A DNA stretch of 64,000 nucleotides from Bacteroidales bacterium. Its GTDB lineage: Bacteria; Bacteroidota; Bacteroidia; Bacteroidales; Marinilabiliaceae. The translations under genes were made by a program, and so were the position numbers. The notes beneath the pieces are model-generated. The model was not told where the DNA came from, ran no database searches, and saw nothing but the letters and a program-made list of their open reading frames with translations. This document shows positions 36,365 to 45,697 of this stretch, one piece after another. The stretch covers positions 1-64,000 of the forward strand of contig JALEMI010000034.1 of assembly GCA_022768325.1 (NCBI GenBank). Reading direction: 5' to 3'. The first letter of the stretch is position 1. Each line of letters opens with the position of its first letter.

Positions 36365-36928
36365 TCAGCATAAGATAATAGAATCGAGCGGGACATCGCC
36401 CTCGTCAGTCGGGACATCGGGGAACAATTGGCAGCTGAAGCCTACGCCGATGCGTTTGGCTTTTGGAAAATCGGAGAAACTCCTGTCGTAGAACCCCTTG
36501 CCTCGCCCGAGACGACGACCATCGGGAGCAAAAGCTATTCCCGGAGTGAGGATGACAAGGTTGTCCGTCAAAGCCACCTCGGGAGGCAAGAGAGGTGCGT
36601 CGACTGAGGGCTGGAGAATACCGAAATCGGGATCGGGAATCAGCTCGTCGACACCACGGAAGAGCCGGAATTGGAGGTCGTCGCCAACCATTATCGGGAG
36701 ATACACATTCTTCCCCATGTTACGCAAGGCGAGATTGAGCGAGACGATGTCAATCTCGTCGGGCATGGGCCAAAACGAGAGGACGTTCTCAGCCGAGGCA
36801 ACATCTGGATTGGCGAGAGCCTTGTCCGCAAGAACCTTTGCGGCCTCAGCCCTCTGAACGGGCGAGAGCTGCGTCTTTAGTCGTCGGACTTTTCGTCGGA
36901 GTTCTTTCTTCAGTTCAGAAATTGTCAT
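36365..36928 (-). CDS. 5-formyltetrahydrofolate cyclo-ligase
   Basis: Converts 5-formyltetrahydrofolate to 5,10-methenyltetrahydrofolate using ATP, returning an inactive folate store to one-carbon metabolism. 187 residues. The family motif GRGKGFYDRSF is present near residue 145, with FAPDGRRLG just before it and an N-terminal Lys/Arg-rich helix (ELKKELRRKVRRLK). I chose ATG 36928 over an upstream in-frame start at 36991, because the helix directly after it is the standard N-terminus. Probably co-transcribed with tex. Confidence 0.92.
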   Translation of the reverse strand: MTISELKKELRRKVRRLKTQLSPVQRAEAAKVLADKALANPDVASAENVLSFWPMPDEIDIVSLNLALRNMGKNVYLPIMVGDDLQFRLFRGVDELIPDPDFGILQPSVDAPLLPPEVALTDNLVILTPGIAFAPDGRRLGRGKGFYDRSFSDFPKAKRIGVGFSCQLFPDVPTDEGDVPLDSIILC

Positions 36929-37049
36929 GGTAAGGGGAATCTCTGGAAAAACGAACCCCTCCGTAGCCGTGGGCGTTCGGAGGGGCATCATACGTCAATG
37001 TGTATCTTGCTGATGTGGGAATCAGCGAAGGGATGCCTTTCGGCGGGGT

Positions 37050-38315
37050 TTACTTGCGGACAATAGTCTGCTCACGGTCGGGTCCAACGGAGACAATCTT
37101 GACAGGCACACCGAGGTAGCTCTCGATGAACTTGACATAGTCGACAAACTTCTGTGGGAACTGGTCTTCGGAAGTCATCTTGTCCATTGGCGTGTTCCAT
37201 CCCTCGAAGTCCATGTAGACAGGCTCGACGCCATCGTTGATGTCGAATGGCATCTCGTCGGTCTCGCGGTCGCCAACCTTGTAGGCTACGCACGCCTTGA
37301 TGGTTTGGAAGGCATCGAGGATGTCGCTCTTCATCATGATGAGCTGCGTCACGCCGTTAATCATGACCGCATAGCGGAGGGCGACGAGGTCAATCCAACC
37401 GCAACGGCGCGGACGCCCCGTCACAGCGCCGAACTCGTGACCGAGCTTACGGAGCTGCTCACCCGTCTCGTCGAAGAGCTCTGTGGGGAAAGGACCACTT
37501 CCGACGCGGGTGCAATAGGCTTTGAAAATGCCAAAGACCTCGCCGATATTCTTTGGGGCGACACCGAGACCTGTGCAAGAGCCAGCGGAGACGGTGTTGG
37601 AGGAGGTGACGAAGGGGTATGAGCCAAAATCGACATCGAGCATGGTGCCCTGGGCGCCCTCGGCGAGGACATTCTTACCCTCGGCGAGAAGGCTGTTGAT
37701 GTAGAACTCGCTATCGATGAAAGTGAATTGGCGGAGCTTCTCGATGCCTGCCATCCAGTCTTTCTCAATCTCGGCGAGCTTGTCGAGCTGGTAATTGTAA
37801 TGCCCGAGAATCTCCTTGTGGCGGTTGATAGCGGCCGTGTACTTAGCCTCGAAGTTGTGCTCCAGGTCGCCTACTCGGAGACCGTTGCGGCTAATCTTGT
37901 CGGTGTAGGTGGGGCCGATGCCTTTGCCTGTTGTACCAATCTTGCCGTCGCCTTTTGCCATCTCGTAGGCAGCGTCGAGGAGACGGTGGGTTGGGAGGAT
38001 GAGGTGGGCTTTGCGGGAGATGAAGAGGCGGGAACGGAGGTCGTGGCCAGAGGCTTCGAGCTGCTCTACCTCGGTTTTGAAGAGAGCCGGGTCGAGGACG
38101 ACGCCGTTTCCGATTATGTTGACTTTGTCGCCCTGGAAGATGCCGGACGGGACAGAGCGGAGGACGTATTTTTGTCCTTCGAACTCGAGAGTATGGCCGG
38201 CGTTGGGGCCGCCTTGGAAGCGTGTGACGGCGGCGTAGCCTGGTGTGAGAACGTCGACCACCTTACCTTTACCCTCGTCGCCCCATTGGAGGCCCAGGAG
38301 AACGTCTACTTTCAT
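37050..38315 (-). CDS. purA: Adenylosuccinate synthetase
   Basis: First dedicated step from IMP to AMP: IMP, aspartate and GTP give adenylosuccinate. 421 residues, normal length. N-terminal GTP loop GLQWGDEGKGKVVD with the catalytic Asp, FQGGPNAGHT with the catalytic His, GTTGKGIGPTY, and C-terminal VTGRPRRCGWIDLVALRYA. Own transcriptional unit on the minus strand; the upstream gap to 38345 contains the terminator of the P-type ATPase. Confidence 0.97.
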   Translation of the reverse strand: MKVDVLLGLQWGDEGKGKVVDVLTPGYAAVTRFQGGPNAGHTLEFEGQKYVLRSVPSGIFQGDKVNIIGNGVVLDPALFKTEVEQLEASGHDLRSRLFISRKAHLILPTHRLLDAAYEMAKGDGKIGTTGKGIGPTYTDKISRNGLRVGDLEHNFEAKYTAAINRHKEILGHYNYQLDKLAEIEKDWMAGIEKLRQFTFIDSEFYINSLLAEGKNVLAEGAQGTMLDVDFGSYPFVTSSNTVSAGSCTGLGVAPKNIGEVFGIFKAYCTRVGSGPFPTELFDETGEQLRKLGHEFGAVTGRPRRCGWIDLVALRYAVMINGVTQLIMMKSDILDAFQTIKACVAYKVGDRETDEMPFDINDGVEPVYMDFEGWNTPMDKMTSEDQFPQKFVDYVKFIESYLGVPVKIVSVGPDREQTIVRK

Positions 38316-38345
38316 TATCAGTTTCTTAATATTCAGACATAAAAA

Positions 38346-38383
38346 ATCGGAAGGTTGGACGAGCTTCGTCCTGACCCCCCGAT
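38346..38383 (-). terminator. Terminator after the P-type ATPase gene
   Basis: On the minus strand, nested pairing (ATCGG with CCGAT outside, GGACGA with TCGTCC inside) is followed by TTTTTT. The gap 38316-38468 contains nothing else. Confidence 0.8.
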
Positions 38384-38468
38384 GCGCTAAGATATGAATT
38401 ATTTCTTAAATAAAGAGGGAATACAAACGAAACTTAACATCTGGGCGAAAAGCCATGACGCGAGACTG

Positions 38469-41195
38469 TTACTCATTTGTTTCGGCAACCCTGCCGCACG
38501 GGCTTGGCATGAAGAGAACCCTAACCTCGCGAACCCAAAGGACGAGCGACGAGAGAAGCGTGATGACAACCCAATCGACGAGTGCCATTGGCATGACATC
38601 GAAGAACTTATAGAGAACCTCGACGATTAGGACTTGCCCGACGAGAATGACGAGAGTAATGGTGCCGAAGCCTTTGCAGCCTTTGAGATGGAGGGCACTG
38701 CGTCGCGTCTTGAAAGCGCGGGCGTCGAACATATACCAGAAGTGCGTCATGACGAAGACGGAGAAGATGAGCGTCTGCTCGTAGGTGGTGAGACCGTTGG
38801 CCTTTCCGAGGGAGAAGGTGAGGAAATCGGACATGGAGCGGATGTCGGCGTGTTGGCACACGTAGAGCATGACGAGCATGATGAGGAAGAAGACGCCTCC
38901 GATGGCGAAAATCTCGATGCCCATGGTGCGGTCGATGATGAACGCCTTGCGGTCGCGGGGCTTATCGTTCATGACGGACTTAGAGGGCGGGAGGGAGGCG
39001 AGGGCCATTGCCCCGAAGGTATCCATGATGAGATTGACCCAGAGCATCTGAGTGACCGTGAGGGGAGACTGGACACCCATGAAAGCACCGACAAGCACAA
39101 TTAGACAGGCGGAGACATTGACAGTGAGTTGGAAGAGGAGGAACCGCTGGATGTTCTGATATAGAGAACGGCCCCAGAGGACAGCCTTGCCGATGCTGCT
39201 GAAAGAGTTGTCGATAATGGTGATGTCGCTGACCTCCTTGGCGACAGACGTGCCGTCGCCCATGGAGAGACCGACGTGAGCGGACTTGAGGGCCGGCGCG
39301 TCATTTGTTCCGTCGCCTGTTACGGCTACGACCTCATTGTGCCTTTGAAGGCTCTCGACGAGCCTCTTCTTGTCCATAGGCCTTGCTCGGGCAATAATCT
39401 TGAAGTTTTGGACATTGGAATCGAGCTCGGCATCGGACATGGCGGCTATTTGCGGGCCTGTCACAATGTTGGAATCGGTGTCGGTGGCGGGATTCCATAG
39501 ACCGATTTGACGACCTATCTCGATGGCGGTGTTGGCGGTGTCGCCCGTCACCATCTTGATATTGATACCGGCATTTTGGCACTCGGCGATGGCATCGGGG
39601 ACATCGGGGCGGACTGGGTCGGCTATGGCGACGACACCGAGCAGAGTCAAATCGTTGGCGACAACTTGGCCGTCGGAAATTGGAGATTCGGCATCGGTCA
39701 GCTCCTTGTAGGCGAGGGCGAGAGTACGCATTCCTTGCTTTTGGAACGTGGCGAGAGAATCGAAGACCTCTTCACGGCTTTTGCCGCCGGCTATTGAGGA
39801 GCAGAGATTGATGACAATCTCCGGAGCACCCTTGACATGGATAGACTTGCGCCCTGAAGGAGAGGCGATTAGCGAAGCCATGTACTTACGCTCGGTTGAG
39901 AACGAGAGTTCGTCGATGCGTTGGACTGAGGAACGGACGGCTCGATAGTCGACACCCTGGGCATTGAGCCAGAGGAGGAGCGCACCCTCGGTAGGATTGC
40001 CCACCACGGATGGGGCGGAAGGATTTGACGTATCGAGATCGGCAGTGGAATTGACGGCGAGAGCCTCGGCAATGATGGACGAAGTCGGGGCGGAAGCGAG
40101 GGGCGCATTGTCGGGGAATTCGAAGAAGAGAGCCTTGTTGACCCTCATCTGGTTTTGCGTAAGCGTACCCGTCTTATCGGTACAGATTACCGTTGCGGCA
40201 CCCATTGTCTCGCAGGCGTGCATCTTGCGGACGAGGTTATTCGTCTTGAGCATACTGCGCATACTGTAGGCGAGTGCGAGCGTCACGGCCATGGGGAGAC
40301 CCTCTGGCACGGCGACGACGATGAGGGTTACGGCAATCATGACCGTTTGGAGAAGATAGGCCATGAAATCGACCAATACGAAAGCGGAGTCGGAGGACAA
40401 GACCGGGATGAGATACATGACGAGACGGCCAACGACGACCAGGGCGGCTATGGCGTAGCTGAGCTTGGTGACTAGACTGCCGAGACCGTCGAGCTGCTCA
40501 TTGAGAGGCGTCTTGACGCTGGAATCGATTTGCGCGGCCTCGAAGACTTTGCCGTTCTCAGTCTTATCGCCGACGGCAAAGACACGCGCGACAGCGTGGC
40601 CCTCCATCACCTTGGTGCCACGCATGACGTGATTTGAAGGGAAAGTGGCTTGCGGATCGAAATGGTCGGGGTTTGTGGTCTTATCGCAGACGGGTTCGCC
40701 GGTAAGAGAACTCTCGTCGACCTTCAGGTGGGTGGATTGCAGGAGCTCAGCATCGGCGGGAATCTCCTCGCCAGTGGAAATAACGATGACATCGCCGACG
40801 ACAACATCCCTCTTTGGCACACGGCGGGCGATGGAGGAACGAATGACCTCGACAGGCTCGTCGTCGTTGACCTGATTGAGAAGCTCGAACTCCTTATCGG
40901 CCTTTAGCTCGAAGATGAAGGCGAGCCCCGTGGCGAGAAGAATGGCGATGAAAATGCCGATGGGTTCGAAAAAGACTGAGGCATCCTTGTCGAGACCGTA
41001 GAACTCGTAGAACGAAATTCCGACGGAGAGGCAGCCTGCCACGAGCAGAATGATGATGAGTTGGTCGGAGAATTTTTCGAGGAACTTCTTCCAGATGGGT
41101 TGCTTCTTTGGCGGGGTCAGGACGTTACGCCCGTTTTCTTGTCGGCTCTGGGCGACTTGTTCGTCGGTGAGACCCGTTAAGTTGTTGTCAGTCAT
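38469..41195 (-). CDS. Calcium-translocating P-type ATPase, PMCA-like (type IIB)
   Basis: Membrane cation pump of 908 residues that would export Ca2+ at the cost of ATP. Cation ATPase N-terminal domain (LTDEQVAQSRQENGRNVL), actuator loop SSLTGEPV, transmembrane 4 motif VAVPEGLPMAVTLAL, phosphorylation site ICTDKTGTLTQNQ, hinge VTGDGTNDAPALK, and transmembrane 6 WVNLIMDTFGAMALAS. PEGLP with NLIMDTF is the pattern of the plasma-membrane type with a single Ca2+ site. ATG 41195 is preferred to an upstream GTG at 41273. A -7 box (TATCTTTG) lies 37 bases upstream. Confidence 0.94.
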   Translation of the reverse strand: MTDNNLTGLTDEQVAQSRQENGRNVLTPPKKQPIWKKFLEKFSDQLIIILLVAGCLSVGISFYEFYGLDKDASVFFEPIGIFIAILLATGLAFIFELKADKEFELLNQVNDDEPVEVIRSSIARRVPKRDVVVGDVIVISTGEEIPADAELLQSTHLKVDESSLTGEPVCDKTTNPDHFDPQATFPSNHVMRGTKVMEGHAVARVFAVGDKTENGKVFEAAQIDSSVKTPLNEQLDGLGSLVTKLSYAIAALVVVGRLVMYLIPVLSSDSAFVLVDFMAYLLQTVMIAVTLIVVAVPEGLPMAVTLALAYSMRSMLKTNNLVRKMHACETMGAATVICTDKTGTLTQNQMRVNKALFFEFPDNAPLASAPTSSIIAEALAVNSTADLDTSNPSAPSVVGNPTEGALLLWLNAQGVDYRAVRSSVQRIDELSFSTERKYMASLIASPSGRKSIHVKGAPEIVINLCSSIAGGKSREEVFDSLATFQKQGMRTLALAYKELTDAESPISDGQVVANDLTLLGVVAIADPVRPDVPDAIAECQNAGINIKMVTGDTANTAIEIGRQIGLWNPATDTDSNIVTGPQIAAMSDAELDSNVQNFKIIARARPMDKKRLVESLQRHNEVVAVTGDGTNDAPALKSAHVGLSMGDGTSVAKEVSDITIIDNSFSSIGKAVLWGRSLYQNIQRFLLFQLTVNVSACLIVLVGAFMGVQSPLTVTQMLWVNLIMDTFGAMALASLPPSKSVMNDKPRDRKAFIIDRTMGIEIFAIGGVFFLIMLVMLYVCQHADIRSMSDFLTFSLGKANGLTTYEQTLIFSVFVMTHFWYMFDARAFKTRRSALHLKGCKGFGTITLVILVGQVLIVEVLYKFFDVMPMALVDWVVITLLSSLVLWVREVRVLFMPSPCGRVAETNE

Positions 41196-41231
41196 GGTTT
41201 TTGAAGATATTGTGTTTGTTTGGTTTAGTCG

Positions 41232-41239
41232 CAAAGATA
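41232..41239 (-). promoter_or_regulatory. Putative -7 box (TATCTTTG) for the P-type ATPase
   Basis: Minus-strand consensus match between the ATPase start and dapA; no clear -33 box. Its position argues against the longer GTG start, which would lie upstream of the promoter. Confidence 0.5.
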
Positions 41240-41388
41240 TGGAAAAAGAATGGAGGGAGGAGATAGGTCCCACACATTACATGAGGAAAGCGACCCGTCT
41301 CCTTGTGGATAAGGAGAAAGCCGCTTCCCTTGCCTCTTTTTATAAAGCTTAGGTTATTGTCAGAGCTAATTGACGTCTGGGGTTTAAC

Positions 41389-42282
41389 CTACTTGATGAT
41401 ATTGAGCTTTTTGAGTTCGTCGACAACGAGTTGGCGGTTGGCGGGCGTCATTGGGCAGAGGGGAGCTCGATAGACCTCCTCCATCATGCCCATTTCGGCG
41501 AGTGCGGCCTTAACGGGGATGGGGTTGCTCTCGACAAAGAGGAGATCCATGAGCCTCCTGTACTTGAAGAACAACTCGCGGGCCTCGGCGACCATGCCTC
41601 TCATGGAGAAATCCATGAGGCGGACGAAATCGGCGGGGACGACATTGGCGAGGACGGAGATGCAACCATCGGCACCGAGGACGTTGCAGAGCATGGAGAT
41701 GTTGTCGTCGCCGCTGTAGACCTTGAAGCCCTCGGGACGGCCGTCGATGAGTTGGGCGACGTTCATGATATTGCCCGTGGCCTCTTTGATTCCGACGATA
41801 TTATCGAAATCGTGGGCGAGACGGAGAGCGACCTCGGGCTTGATGGGTGTTCCGGTACGGCCTGGGACGTTGTAGAGAATGATGGGGATGTCGACAGCCT
41901 TGGCGACGGAGGAGAAGTGGAGATACATACCCTCGGACGTTGGCTTATTGTAGTAAGGGCCGACGGTGAGGACGGCATCGACACCGGCTTGCGCGGCATT
42001 GCGCGTATACTTGATACAGCTCTCGGTGCAATTGGAGCCGGTTCCGCCGATGACGACCATCCTGTGGTTGATATACTCGACGGAGTGGCGGAACATTTGC
42101 GCGTCTTCTTCCTCGGACAGCGTAGGGGTCTCTCCCGTAGAGCCGCAGACGACGACTCCCGCGGTGCCGTTGGCGAGGTGGAAATCGAGAAGCCTGTCGT
42201 AAGCCTCGTAGTCTATTGAACCATCTTTCTTGAACGGCGTGACGAGAGCCGCTATTGAGCCTTGAAGATTGAAATGAGCCAT
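41389..42282 (-). CDS. dapA: 4-hydroxy-tetrahydrodipicolinate synthase
   Basis: Condenses pyruvate and aspartate semialdehyde, opening the lysine/diaminopimelate branch. 297 residues, typical. AALVTPFKKDGSIDYEAYDRL at the N-terminus, CGSTGETPTLSEEE, the catalytic Tyr of YNVPGRTG, and the Schiff-base Lys in GIKEATGN (about residue 164). Cytosolic TIM barrel, usually a homotetramer. A -7 box (TAACTTTG) sits about 115 bases upstream. Confidence 0.96.
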   Translation of the reverse strand: MAHFNLQGSIAALVTPFKKDGSIDYEAYDRLLDFHLANGTAGVVVCGSTGETPTLSEEEDAQMFRHSVEYINHRMVVIGGTGSNCTESCIKYTRNAAQAGVDAVLTVGPYYNKPTSEGMYLHFSSVAKAVDIPIILYNVPGRTGTPIKPEVALRLAHDFDNIVGIKEATGNIMNVAQLIDGRPEGFKVYSGDDNISMLCNVLGADGCISVLANVVPADFVRLMDFSMRGMVAEARELFFKYRRLMDLLFVESNPIPVKAALAEMGMMEEVYRAPLCPMTPANRQLVVDELKKLNIIK

Positions 42283-42396
42283 GAACTCAGAAAATGTTAT
42301 TATAGGACAGCGCGGCCGTCGGGATTAACTTTCGGCATCGCCCTTAGTTTCAATAAAGTAGCCAAAGCGCCATGGAGTTGATGGGAAATGGCGGCA

Positions 42397-42404
42397 CAAA
42401 GTTA
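42397..42404 (-). promoter_or_regulatory. Putative -7 box (TAACTTTG) for dapA
   Basis: Minus-strand match to TAnnTTTG in the gap between dnaJ and dapA, which would give a leader of about 105 bases. Confidence 0.4.
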
Positions 42405-42521
42405 ATTTACTTTTGCCTTTATTGAAATTTCAACATAGGAAAATTACATTGGGCAGAAAGAAATGACGCCCACGTTGCAAGAACACAGGCGTCAGTATGG
42501 AGAAATTGTAAGAGAGGGGTC

Positions 42522-43673
42522 TTAGCTGAACATCTGCTTAACCTTCTCGAAGAAAGAGGCTTTCTCGGAAGCTGAGGGCTTGAAAGATGGGCTTTCGATG
42601 AGCTTCTCGATGAGCTTCTTGTCGTCGGCGGAGAGCTTCTTCGGGACGTAGATGTCGACACGGATGAGGAGGTCGCCCCGATAGGAGCTGTTGACCTCGG
42701 GGAGGCCTTTGCCTTTGAGGCGGAGGACCTTGCCGGGCTGGGTGCCTGGCTCGATGTTGATCTTGACCTTGCCGTCGGCAGTAGGAATCTCGGTCTCTGT
42801 GCCGAGGATGGCCTCGGGTACGGAGAGCAGGAGATGGTAGATGAGGTTGGAGCCGTCGCGCTGGAGAACTGGATCCTCCTCGACCTGAATGACAACGAGG
42901 AGGTCGCCGGCCGTTCCGCCATTGGGTGCGGCATTGCCACCGCCGCGGACTTTGAGCTGCATACCGTCCTCGACACCAGCAGGAATCTTTACGGAGACGA
43001 CAGCCTCGTCGGACATGGTGCCCGTTCCGCCGCACTTGGTGCACTTGTCGGTGATGGTCTTACCACGGCCACCGCAAGAGGGGCAGACACTCTGCTGCTG
43101 GACACGTCCGAAGAAAGAGTTTACGACTTGCGTGACGTATCCGACACCGTTGCACTGGGAGCAAGTCTTGACGGAATTGGCATCCTTGGCACCCGTGCCG
43201 TTGCATTGTGAGCAAGGCACTTGCTTACGCACCTTGAGCTTCTTCTCGACACCCGAGGCGCACTCCTTGAGGGTGAGCTTGACACGGACGCGGAGATCGG
43301 AGCCACGATTTCCAGCAGCACCTGAGCGGCGGGACGAGAAACCGCCGCCGAAGCCGAAGCCCTCGAAAATGTCGCCGAAGTGGCTGAAGATGTCCTCCAT
43401 ATTCATGCCACCGCCATAGAAGCCACCGCCTCCGGCACCCGAAGCGCCATCGAAAGCGGCGTGGCCGAACTGGTCGTATCGGGAGCGTTTGTTTTGGTCG
43501 GAGAGCACATCGTAGGCCTCTGCGGCCTCCTTGAACTTCTCCTCGGCCTCCTTGTCACCCGGGTTGCGGTCTGGGTGGTACTTAATGGCCAGTTTTCTGT
43601 ATGCCTTCTTGAGTTCTTCGGGAGTTGCGTTCTTGCTGACCCCGAGGACCTCGTAATAATCTCTTTTTGCCAT
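42522..43673 (-). CDS. dnaJ: Chaperone DnaJ (Hsp40)
   Basis: Co-chaperone that loads clients on DnaK and stimulates its ATPase. 383 residues with all four regions: J domain ([17 protein letters not shown]..., HPD in KYHPDRNPG), a Gly/Phe-rich linker ([30 protein letters not shown]), four CxxCxGxG zinc-binding repeats ([32 protein letters not shown]), and the C-terminal client-binding domains. Transcribed after grpE with 53 bases between. Confidence 0.98.
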   Translation of the reverse strand: MAKRDYYEVLGVSKNATPEELKKAYRKLAIKYHPDRNPGDKEAEEKFKEAAEAYDVLSDQNKRSRYDQFGHAAFDGASGAGGGGFYGGGMNMEDIFSHFGDIFEGFGFGGGFSSRRSGAAGNRGSDLRVRVKLTLKECASGVEKKLKVRKQVPCSQCNGTGAKDANSVKTCSQCNGVGYVTQVVNSFFGRVQQQSVCPSCGGRGKTITDKCTKCGGTGTMSDEAVVSVKIPAGVEDGMQLKVRGGGNAAPNGGTAGDLLVVIQVEEDPVLQRDGSNLIYHLLLSVPEAILGTETEIPTADGKVKINIEPGTQPGKVLRLKGKGLPEVNSSYRGDLLIRVDIYVPKKLSADDKKLIEKLIESPSFKPSASEKASFFEKVKQMFS

Positions 43674-43726
43674 AGATTATCAGACTCCTTTCTTGCGGAA
43701 AATGTCTATCGACTTATGGAGTTATA

Positions 43727-44320
43727 TTATTGTCCGACAACGACTTTGGCGAAACGGAGGACCTTATCGCCGAGCATATAGCCTTTCTCGACGCAATCGA
43801 GAATCTTGCCCTTAAGCTCGGGCGTTGGGGCTGGAATCATCGTGATGGCCTCGTGGACATTGGTGTCGAGAGGCAGCTCTTTGGTCTCGATGACCGTGAC
43901 GCCGCGTTTTGCGAGATAGTCGTTGAACTTCTTGTAGATAAGAGCGACGCCGTCCTTGACGGCATTGACATCGGCATCGTCGTTCATGTGGGCGAGGGCG
44001 CGTTCGAAATCGTCGATGACTGGGAGGAGCGCAGCGAGGATGTCGGAGCCGGCGCCCTTGATGAGGTCGGCCTTCTCGCGGGCAGTCCTCTTGCGGTAAT
44101 TGTCGTATTCGGCGCAGGTGCGGACGTACTTATCGTTCAGGTCGGCGATTTGCTTTTTGAGCTTCTCGACCTCGTCGTCGGCAGCGGGTTGCTCGGGGGC
44201 CTTAGCCTCGTCGGCATTCTCTTCTTGCTGCTGTTGCTGAGCCTCGGGCTGTTGCTGAGCCTCGTTTTGTTGTTGCTCTTCTGGCTTAGCCTCTGTCTGT
44301 TTATCTTGTGTGTTATCCAT
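43727..44320 (-). CDS. grpE: Nucleotide exchange factor GrpE
   Basis: Releases ADP from DnaK. 197 residues: an unusually Gln/Glu-rich low-complexity N-terminus (about residues 5-50, KPEEQQQNEAQQQPEAQQ...), a coiled coil (VEKLKKQIADLNDKYVRTCAEYDNYRKRT), and the conserved C-terminal beta-wing domain (VTVIETKELPLDTNVHEAIT, GYMLGDKVLRFAKVVV). ATG 44320 starts MDNTQDK; eight residues can be added upstream in frame, but the shorter form is normal. grpE-dnaJ is the usual Bacteroidota order. No CIRCE element was found in the upstream gap. Confidence 0.96.
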   Translation of the reverse strand: MDNTQDKQTEAKPEEQQQNEAQQQPEAQQQQQEENADEAKAPEQPAADDEVEKLKKQIADLNDKYVRTCAEYDNYRKRTAREKADLIKGAGSDILAALLPVIDDFERALAHMNDDADVNAVKDGVALIYKKFNDYLAKRGVTVIETKELPLDTNVHEAITMIPAPTPELKGKILDCVEKGYMLGDKVLRFAKVVVGQ

Positions 44321-44432
44321 AATCGAAATTAGTTTTTGGGGCATTAGCTGCCGCCGTCGTCATGTCAAAATGGTTGCCAAACGTTCACATTGCGTCTTTT
44401 TGGCAGAGAGAAGAAGAAATGTCACACAAAGA

Positions 44433-44456
44433 AGGGCGGCCACGACGGGTCGCCCT
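44433..44456 (-). terminator. Probable terminator after the thioredoxin-fold pair
   Basis: AGGGCG pairs with CGCCCT around a partly paired centre; read on the minus strand it is followed by TTCTTTG. It sits just past the stop of the TlpA-like gene. Confidence 0.6.
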
Positions 44457-44486
44457 ATAAATCTTCATCGCGAGAGTGACATTATG

Positions 44487-45002
44487 TCAGTCGAAAATGC
44501 CATTGAGGAACTGCAAGAGTTGCTCGCCTCGGAGATTTGTGGCAATGATGACGCCGTCCTTGTCAATCAGGAAGTTGGACGGGATTTGCTTCACATCATA
44601 TTTTGAGGCGAGAGGGGAACGCCAACCCTTGAAATCGCAGACGTGGTAAGACCAGCTGAGCCTATCGGCATCGATTGCTTTTTGCCAGCGATCTTGACTG
44701 ACATCGAGGGAGACGCTGAAAATCTCGAAGCCATTGCCTTTGTTGGACTTCTTGTCATGGAACTTGGCGTAGGCCTTGACGAGAGTAGGATTCTCGGCAC
44801 GGCAAGGGCCGCACCATGACGCCCAAAAATCGACGAGAACGACCTTGCCCTTGAGACTCTTCAGATTCAGGCTCTTGCCATTGGGCGAGAGGGCGGAAAT
44901 CTCGGGGGCGGACTTGCCGACCCATTTGTCTTGCGCCTCGGACTGGACTGCGGCGAGGACGAAGATGAGGGAGAAAAAGAGTAGCTTAAGGGATTTGGTC
45001 AT
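44487..45002 (-). CDS. TlpA-like periplasmic thiol-disulfide oxidoreductase
   Basis: Exported thioredoxin-fold protein of 171 residues. Signal peptide LKLLFFSLIFVLAAVQSEAQ, then the AhpC/TlpA-type core with the active site WASWCGPCR (CxxC), preceded by KSLKGKVVLVDF, and a cis-Pro loop (QIPSNFLIDKDG). Likely reduces or resolves disulfides in the periplasm. It is the second gene of a pair: 12 bases upstream lies a paralogue of almost the same length that has lost both active-site cysteines. Confidence 0.92.
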   Translation of the reverse strand: MTKSLKLLFFSLIFVLAAVQSEAQDKWVGKSAPEISALSPNGKSLNLKSLKGKVVLVDFWASWCGPCRAENPTLVKAYAKFHDKKSNKGNGFEIFSVSLDVSQDRWQKAIDADRLSWSYHVCDFKGWRSPLASKYDVKQIPSNFLIDKDGVIIATNLRGEQLLQFLNGIFD

Positions 45003-45014
45003 ACGATTGCGTTT

Positions 45015-45539
45015 TTATTGGCGCAGCATATCGAGCGTAGAAGCGATAATTTGCGTACCGAAATCGCGGGCGAGGATACGTCCGTCGGGACTGACGAGGA
45101 GATTGACGGGCCTATTGACATCGAAGTCGTGAGCGAGTGGCGAGTCGTCTCCTTTGAGATCGCAGATGTGGAAGAAATCTCCTGTGCCGTCGGACTCGAT
45201 GGCTCTCAACATTGGAGATTTGAAAGTGTCGAGGGAGATGCAGACGACCTTAAGTCCTCCCGCGCCGTTGAAAGTGGAATTGGCGAAGCGGTTGTCGAGT
45301 TGCAGCAGGTCGTAGTTGTTGATTCTGGAAGCTGGATCGTAGGAAGCCCAGAAGCTGAGGATTAGCATTTTGCCCTCAAGAGAATCGGCGCTGAGCGATT
45401 GGCCGTTGACGAGAGACTCTTTCGCAAGAGTGTGGAGCTCGTCGAGATAGATGTTTTCTTCGTTTTCTTTTTTGCTTGACGTGAAGATGAACGTTGCCAC
45501 GACAAGCAAGATTGTGCAGAATAAGCTGTTCTTTGTCAT
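45015..45539 (-). CDS. Thioredoxin-fold protein lacking the CxxC active site
   Basis: A 174-residue paralogue of its downstream neighbour: same layout, with a signal or lipoprotein-like N-terminus (LLVVATFIFTSS, but Ser where a lipobox Cys would sit), SADSLEGKMLILSFWASYDPASR where the neighbour has WASWCGPCR, then FHICDLKGDDSPLAHDFDV and VNLLVSPDGRILA in the same order. Both catalytic cysteines are replaced (Asp and Ser), so oxidoreductase activity is not expected. A binding, chaperone or partner-regulating role is possible. The reading frame is intact and co-transcribed, which argues against simple decay. Confidence 0.85.
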   Translation of the reverse strand: MTKNSLFCTILLVVATFIFTSSKKENEENIYLDELHTLAKESLVNGQSLSADSLEGKMLILSFWASYDPASRINNYDLLQLDNRFANSTFNGAGGLKVVCISLDTFKSPMLRAIESDGTGDFFHICDLKGDDSPLAHDFDVNRPVNLLVSPDGRILARDFGTQIIASTLDMLRQ

Positions 45540-45684
45540 CCGTTTGTTGTTCTCTCCAATCGGGAGGAAACGTGCAACCGCGGAGCGGAGCAGTTAGCCT
45601 CTTGGTTGCGAAAAAACTTGGAACGCAACCCAGCCAACGTTGTCGGCGGGAAACCGACTATTGGCCTTGACTGGAGAAATTTGA
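45540..45684 (-). promoter_or_regulatory. Structured 5' leader with alternative hairpins upstream of the thioredoxin-fold pair
   Basis: Read as minus-strand RNA: GGTTGCG (45630-45624), CGCAACC (45610-45604), then GGTTGC (45579-45574). The middle element can pair with either outer one, giving two exclusive folds. A separate GTCGG/CCGAC hairpin lies at 45642-45658. A -7 box (TAGCTTTG, minus strand, 45690-45697) places the transcript start just before it. The rest of the gap to 45857 holds no gene. Confidence 0.45.
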
Positions 45685-45689
45685 TGACG

Positions 45690-45697
45690 CAAAGCTA
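45690..45697 (-). promoter_or_regulatory. Putative -7 box (TAGCTTTG) for the thioredoxin-fold pair
   Basis: Minus-strand TAnnTTTG match about 150 bases before the start codon; implies a long leader. Confidence 0.45.

Noticed and set aside
38394..38630. Small plus-strand frame of 78 codons at the end of the P-type ATPase gene
   Set aside because: Most of it lies antisense to the conserved C-terminus of the ATPase and starts just past its terminator; no promoter box and no family likeness.
44321..44486. CIRCE heat-shock operator upstream of grpE-dnaJ
   Set aside because: No TTAGCACTC-N9-GAGTGCTAA-like inverted repeat was found; the only hairpin there is better explained as a terminator.
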